5,952 nucleotides of DNA, taken from assembly GCA_027886785.1 (NCBI GenBank), contig JAPCJV010000135.1, positions 1 to 5,952 on the forward strand, read 5' to 3'. Shown here in pieces: positions 4,400-5,952 of this stretch. The position numbers were made by a program, and so were the translations under genes. The notes under the pieces are model-generated. The model made no database searches and was not told the DNA's origin. It was given only the letters and a program-made list of their open reading frames with translations. Every line of letters begins with the position of its first letter. Position 1 is the stretch's first letter. The stretch is from Nitrososphaerota archaeon. Its GTDB lineage: Archaea > Thermoproteota > Nitrososphaeria > Nitrososphaerales > CADDZS01.

Positions 4400-5952
4400 A
4401 TGTCTTCAGAAAGATCCTTGACCGATATTCAGGATAATCCTCTCCTAATTCACAAACTCCTTTCGCAGACGATTCATCGACGCTCTCCGACCCAGGTCGT
4501 CTACGGCAAGACCAGAGAAACATGGGGTGAATTGTTTGAAAGAGCTATGCAGCTTGCCTCAGGGCTCAAAAATCTCGGCGTGAAAAAAGGATCCAAGGTC
4601 GCAGTCATAGATTATGACACGCACAATTATCTCGAAGCCTACTATGCAATTCCCTCAATAGAAGCGGTACTTCACACCGTCAATATTCGTCTTCCTCCCG
4701 AGCAAATCGCGTACACCATTTCTCACGCGGAGGATGAGGCAGTACTCGTGAGGGACGACTTTCTGCCGCTGCTAGTGAAAGCATTGCCTGGTTTGAAGAG
4801 GTTGAAGCAGGTAATTGTGATGAGCGAATCCGGCAATTTTCCAGAGGGTGCGCCACTTGGTTCCATCTTTTTGGACGACCTCTTGAAGAGTTCAGATCCA
4901 CAATTCCGTCCCGGTGAATTCGATGAAAATACGCCCGCGACGATCTTTTACACCTCCGGGACTACTGGTGCTCCAAAAGGAGTGTGGTTCACGCATCGTC
5001 AGCTCGTGCTTCATACTTTGTCTGTCGCTACGGCGCTTAGCTCCTCGGAAAGTCCCGTGAGGCTGGAATCTAGAGATGTTATCTTGCCACTGGTTCCTAT
5101 GTTTCACGTGCATGGTTGGGGGTTCCCCTACATAACCGGTCTTTTAGGGCAGAAATATATTCTCGTAGGGAAATACGATCCCGAGAGAATCCTGAAATTA
5201 ATTTCGGAAGAAAAAGCGACCTGGTCACATATGGTACCCACTATTTTGAACATGGTACTCCACCATCCATCGGTAGATTCGCATCGCGAAGGGCTCAAGC
5301 ACTGGAAGGTCGTCATTGGAGGTTCCGCTTTACCCTCGGAGCTTGCGCGAAAAGCGATGAGCTTCGGAATAAGAGTAATGACCGGATACGGGCTGAGTGA
5401 GACAGCTCCAATACTCACGCTCGGAGTGCCAACGTACGAAGAATACGATTTGCCTCCGAGTGAAATGCTGGAAAGCGCCTTGTTGAAAGCAGGTCTGCCG
5501 GTGCCGCTCGTGGATCTCCGAGTGGTCGACGACGGAATGAAAGACGTGAAGAGGGACGGGAAGCAGGTGGGTGAATTAATCGTGAGGAGTCCGTGGACTA
5601 CGAAAGAGTACTACAAGGATGCCGAATTAACTTCTGAGCTTTGGAAAGGAGGGTGGCTACACACGAAAGACCTTGCCACGGTTGATGGGAGGGGGCACAT
5701 CAAAATTGTGGACAGAGCCAAAGACGCGGTCAAGAGCGGAGGAGAGTGGATTTCTACGATCCAGCTGGAGGACATTTTGCTGCATCATCCTGCTTTGCTG
5801 GAAGCCGCAGTGATTGCTGTCCGGCACGAAGAATGGGGCGAGAGACCCGTTGCAGTCGTTACGAAAAAAGCTGGAACCAGCGTCAGCGAAGATCAGCTAA
5901 AGGAGCATTTTCAAGAATACGTGCGGGAGGGAAAGATTGCAAAGTTCTGGAT
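4400..5952 (+). CDS. Medium/long-chain fatty acyl-CoA ligase (AMP-forming), 3' end outside window
   Basis: The frame is open for 517 codons to the window edge. The enzyme activates a fatty acid with ATP to acyl-AMP and then to acyl-CoA in the cytosol, the entry step of beta-oxidation. Diagnostic motifs are the early block LEAYYAIPSIEAVLHTVNIR (78-97) with RLPPEQIAYTISHAED, the phosphate loop YTSGTTGAPKG (184-194), FHVHGWGFP (235-243), GYGLSETAP (329-337), HTKDLATVD (421-429) and the hinge VDRAKDAVKSGGEWIS (437-451). The combination LHTVNIRLPPEQIAY and SGGEWIS is typical of the medium/long-chain AlkK/LcfB-like branch rather than acetyl-CoA synthetase. The final catalytic-lysine motif (usually PKTSVGK) would lie just beyond KIAKFW and is not visible. 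One oddity is K423 in place of Gly in the TGD motif; the key Asp424 is kept. ATG 4400 is the first in-frame start, with no Shine-Dalgarno at normal spacing. Its divergent partner suggests joint use in lipid catabolism. Chain length cannot be read from the sequence. Confidence 0.92.
   Translation, partial: MSSERSLTDIQDNPLLIHKLLSQTIHRRSPTQVVYGKTRETWGELFERAMQLASGLKNLGVKKGSKVAVIDYDTHNYLEAYYAIPSIEAVLHTVNIRLPPEQIAYTISHAEDEAVLVRDDFLPLLVKALPGLKRLKQVIVMSESGNFPEGAPLGSIFLDDLLKSSDPQFRPGEFDENTPATIFYTSGTTGAPKGVWFTHRQLVLHTLSVATALSSSESPVRLESRDVILPLVPMFHVHGWGFPYITGLLGQKYILVGKYDPERILKLISEEKATWSHMVPTILNMVLHHPSVDSHREGLKHWKVVIGGSALPSELARKAMSFGIRVMTGYGLSETAPILTLGVPTYEEYDLPPSEMLESALLKAGLPVPLVDLRVVDDGMKDVKRDGKQVGELIVRSPWTTKEYYKDAELTSELWKGGWLHTKDLATVDGRGHIKIVDRAKDAVKSGGEWISTIQLEDILLHHPALLEAAVIAVRHEEWGERPVAVVTKKAGTSVSEDQLKEHFQEYVREGKIAKFW

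Noticed and set aside
4380..4421. A 13-codon open frame starting at ATG 4380 (MPRTIKECLQKDP), overlapping the acyl-CoA ligase start in another frame.
   Set aside because: It lies only about 10 bases after the TATA-like box, so it would probably not be in the transcript, and there is no support for translation.
4680..5418. Several open frames of 73-96 codons on both strands inside the acyl-CoA ligase gene.
   Set aside because: The ligase frame carries all expected motifs through this region; the others are shadows without family features.
1..5952. Search by eye for tRNA genes, CRISPR repeats, insertion-sequence ends and toxin-antitoxin or defence genes.
   Set aside because: No clover-leaf, direct-repeat array, terminal inverted repeats or transposase/defence motifs were found; gaps between genes are all under 120 bases.

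Overview
The window is most likely from a mesophilic or moderately thermophilic archaeon, probably of the TACK group (Thaumarchaeota/Nitrososphaerota-like). Several features support this. A/T-rich boxes resembling TATA elements lie roughly 20-36 bases before every gene start. No gene has a convincing Shine-Dalgarno sequence. TTG is used as a start codon, AGA/AGG arginine codons are frequent, and there is a four-CBS-domain protein of archaeal style. The lineage is an inference; no rRNA or other marker is present.

Layout, left to right. (1) Bases 1-212 hold the C-terminal end of a D-isomer-specific 2-hydroxyacid dehydrogenase (+). (2) Bases 261-926 encode a 221-residue two-helix membrane protein of unknown function (+). 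(3) Bases 1022-2209 encode a 395-residue protein (+) with four CBS repeats and a C-terminal domain that I read as an S30AE/HPF-like ribosome-hibernation fold. (4) A 38-bp convergent gap follows. (5) Bases 2248-4281 (-) encode a 677-residue flavin/iron-sulfur oxidoreductase of the trimethylamine dehydrogenase / 2,4-dienoyl-CoA reductase family. (6) A 118-bp divergent promoter region follows. (7) Bases 4400-5952 (+) encode a medium/long-chain fatty acyl-CoA ligase that is cut by the window edge just before its last catalytic motif. There are no coding-free stretches over 300 bases, and I see no RNA genes, mobile elements or CRISPR arrays.

Functionally there are two themes. The divergent oxidoreductase and acyl-CoA ligase look like a small catabolic module: fatty-acid activation plus a flavoenzyme acting on an unsaturated acyl-CoA or another small substrate. 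The CBS/HPF-like protein is the most interesting gene. It has the architecture expected of a ribosome-hibernation factor that senses adenine nucleotides. The oxidoreductase is unusual because several residues normally used for catalysis, flavin attachment and cluster binding are replaced in an otherwise intact frame.
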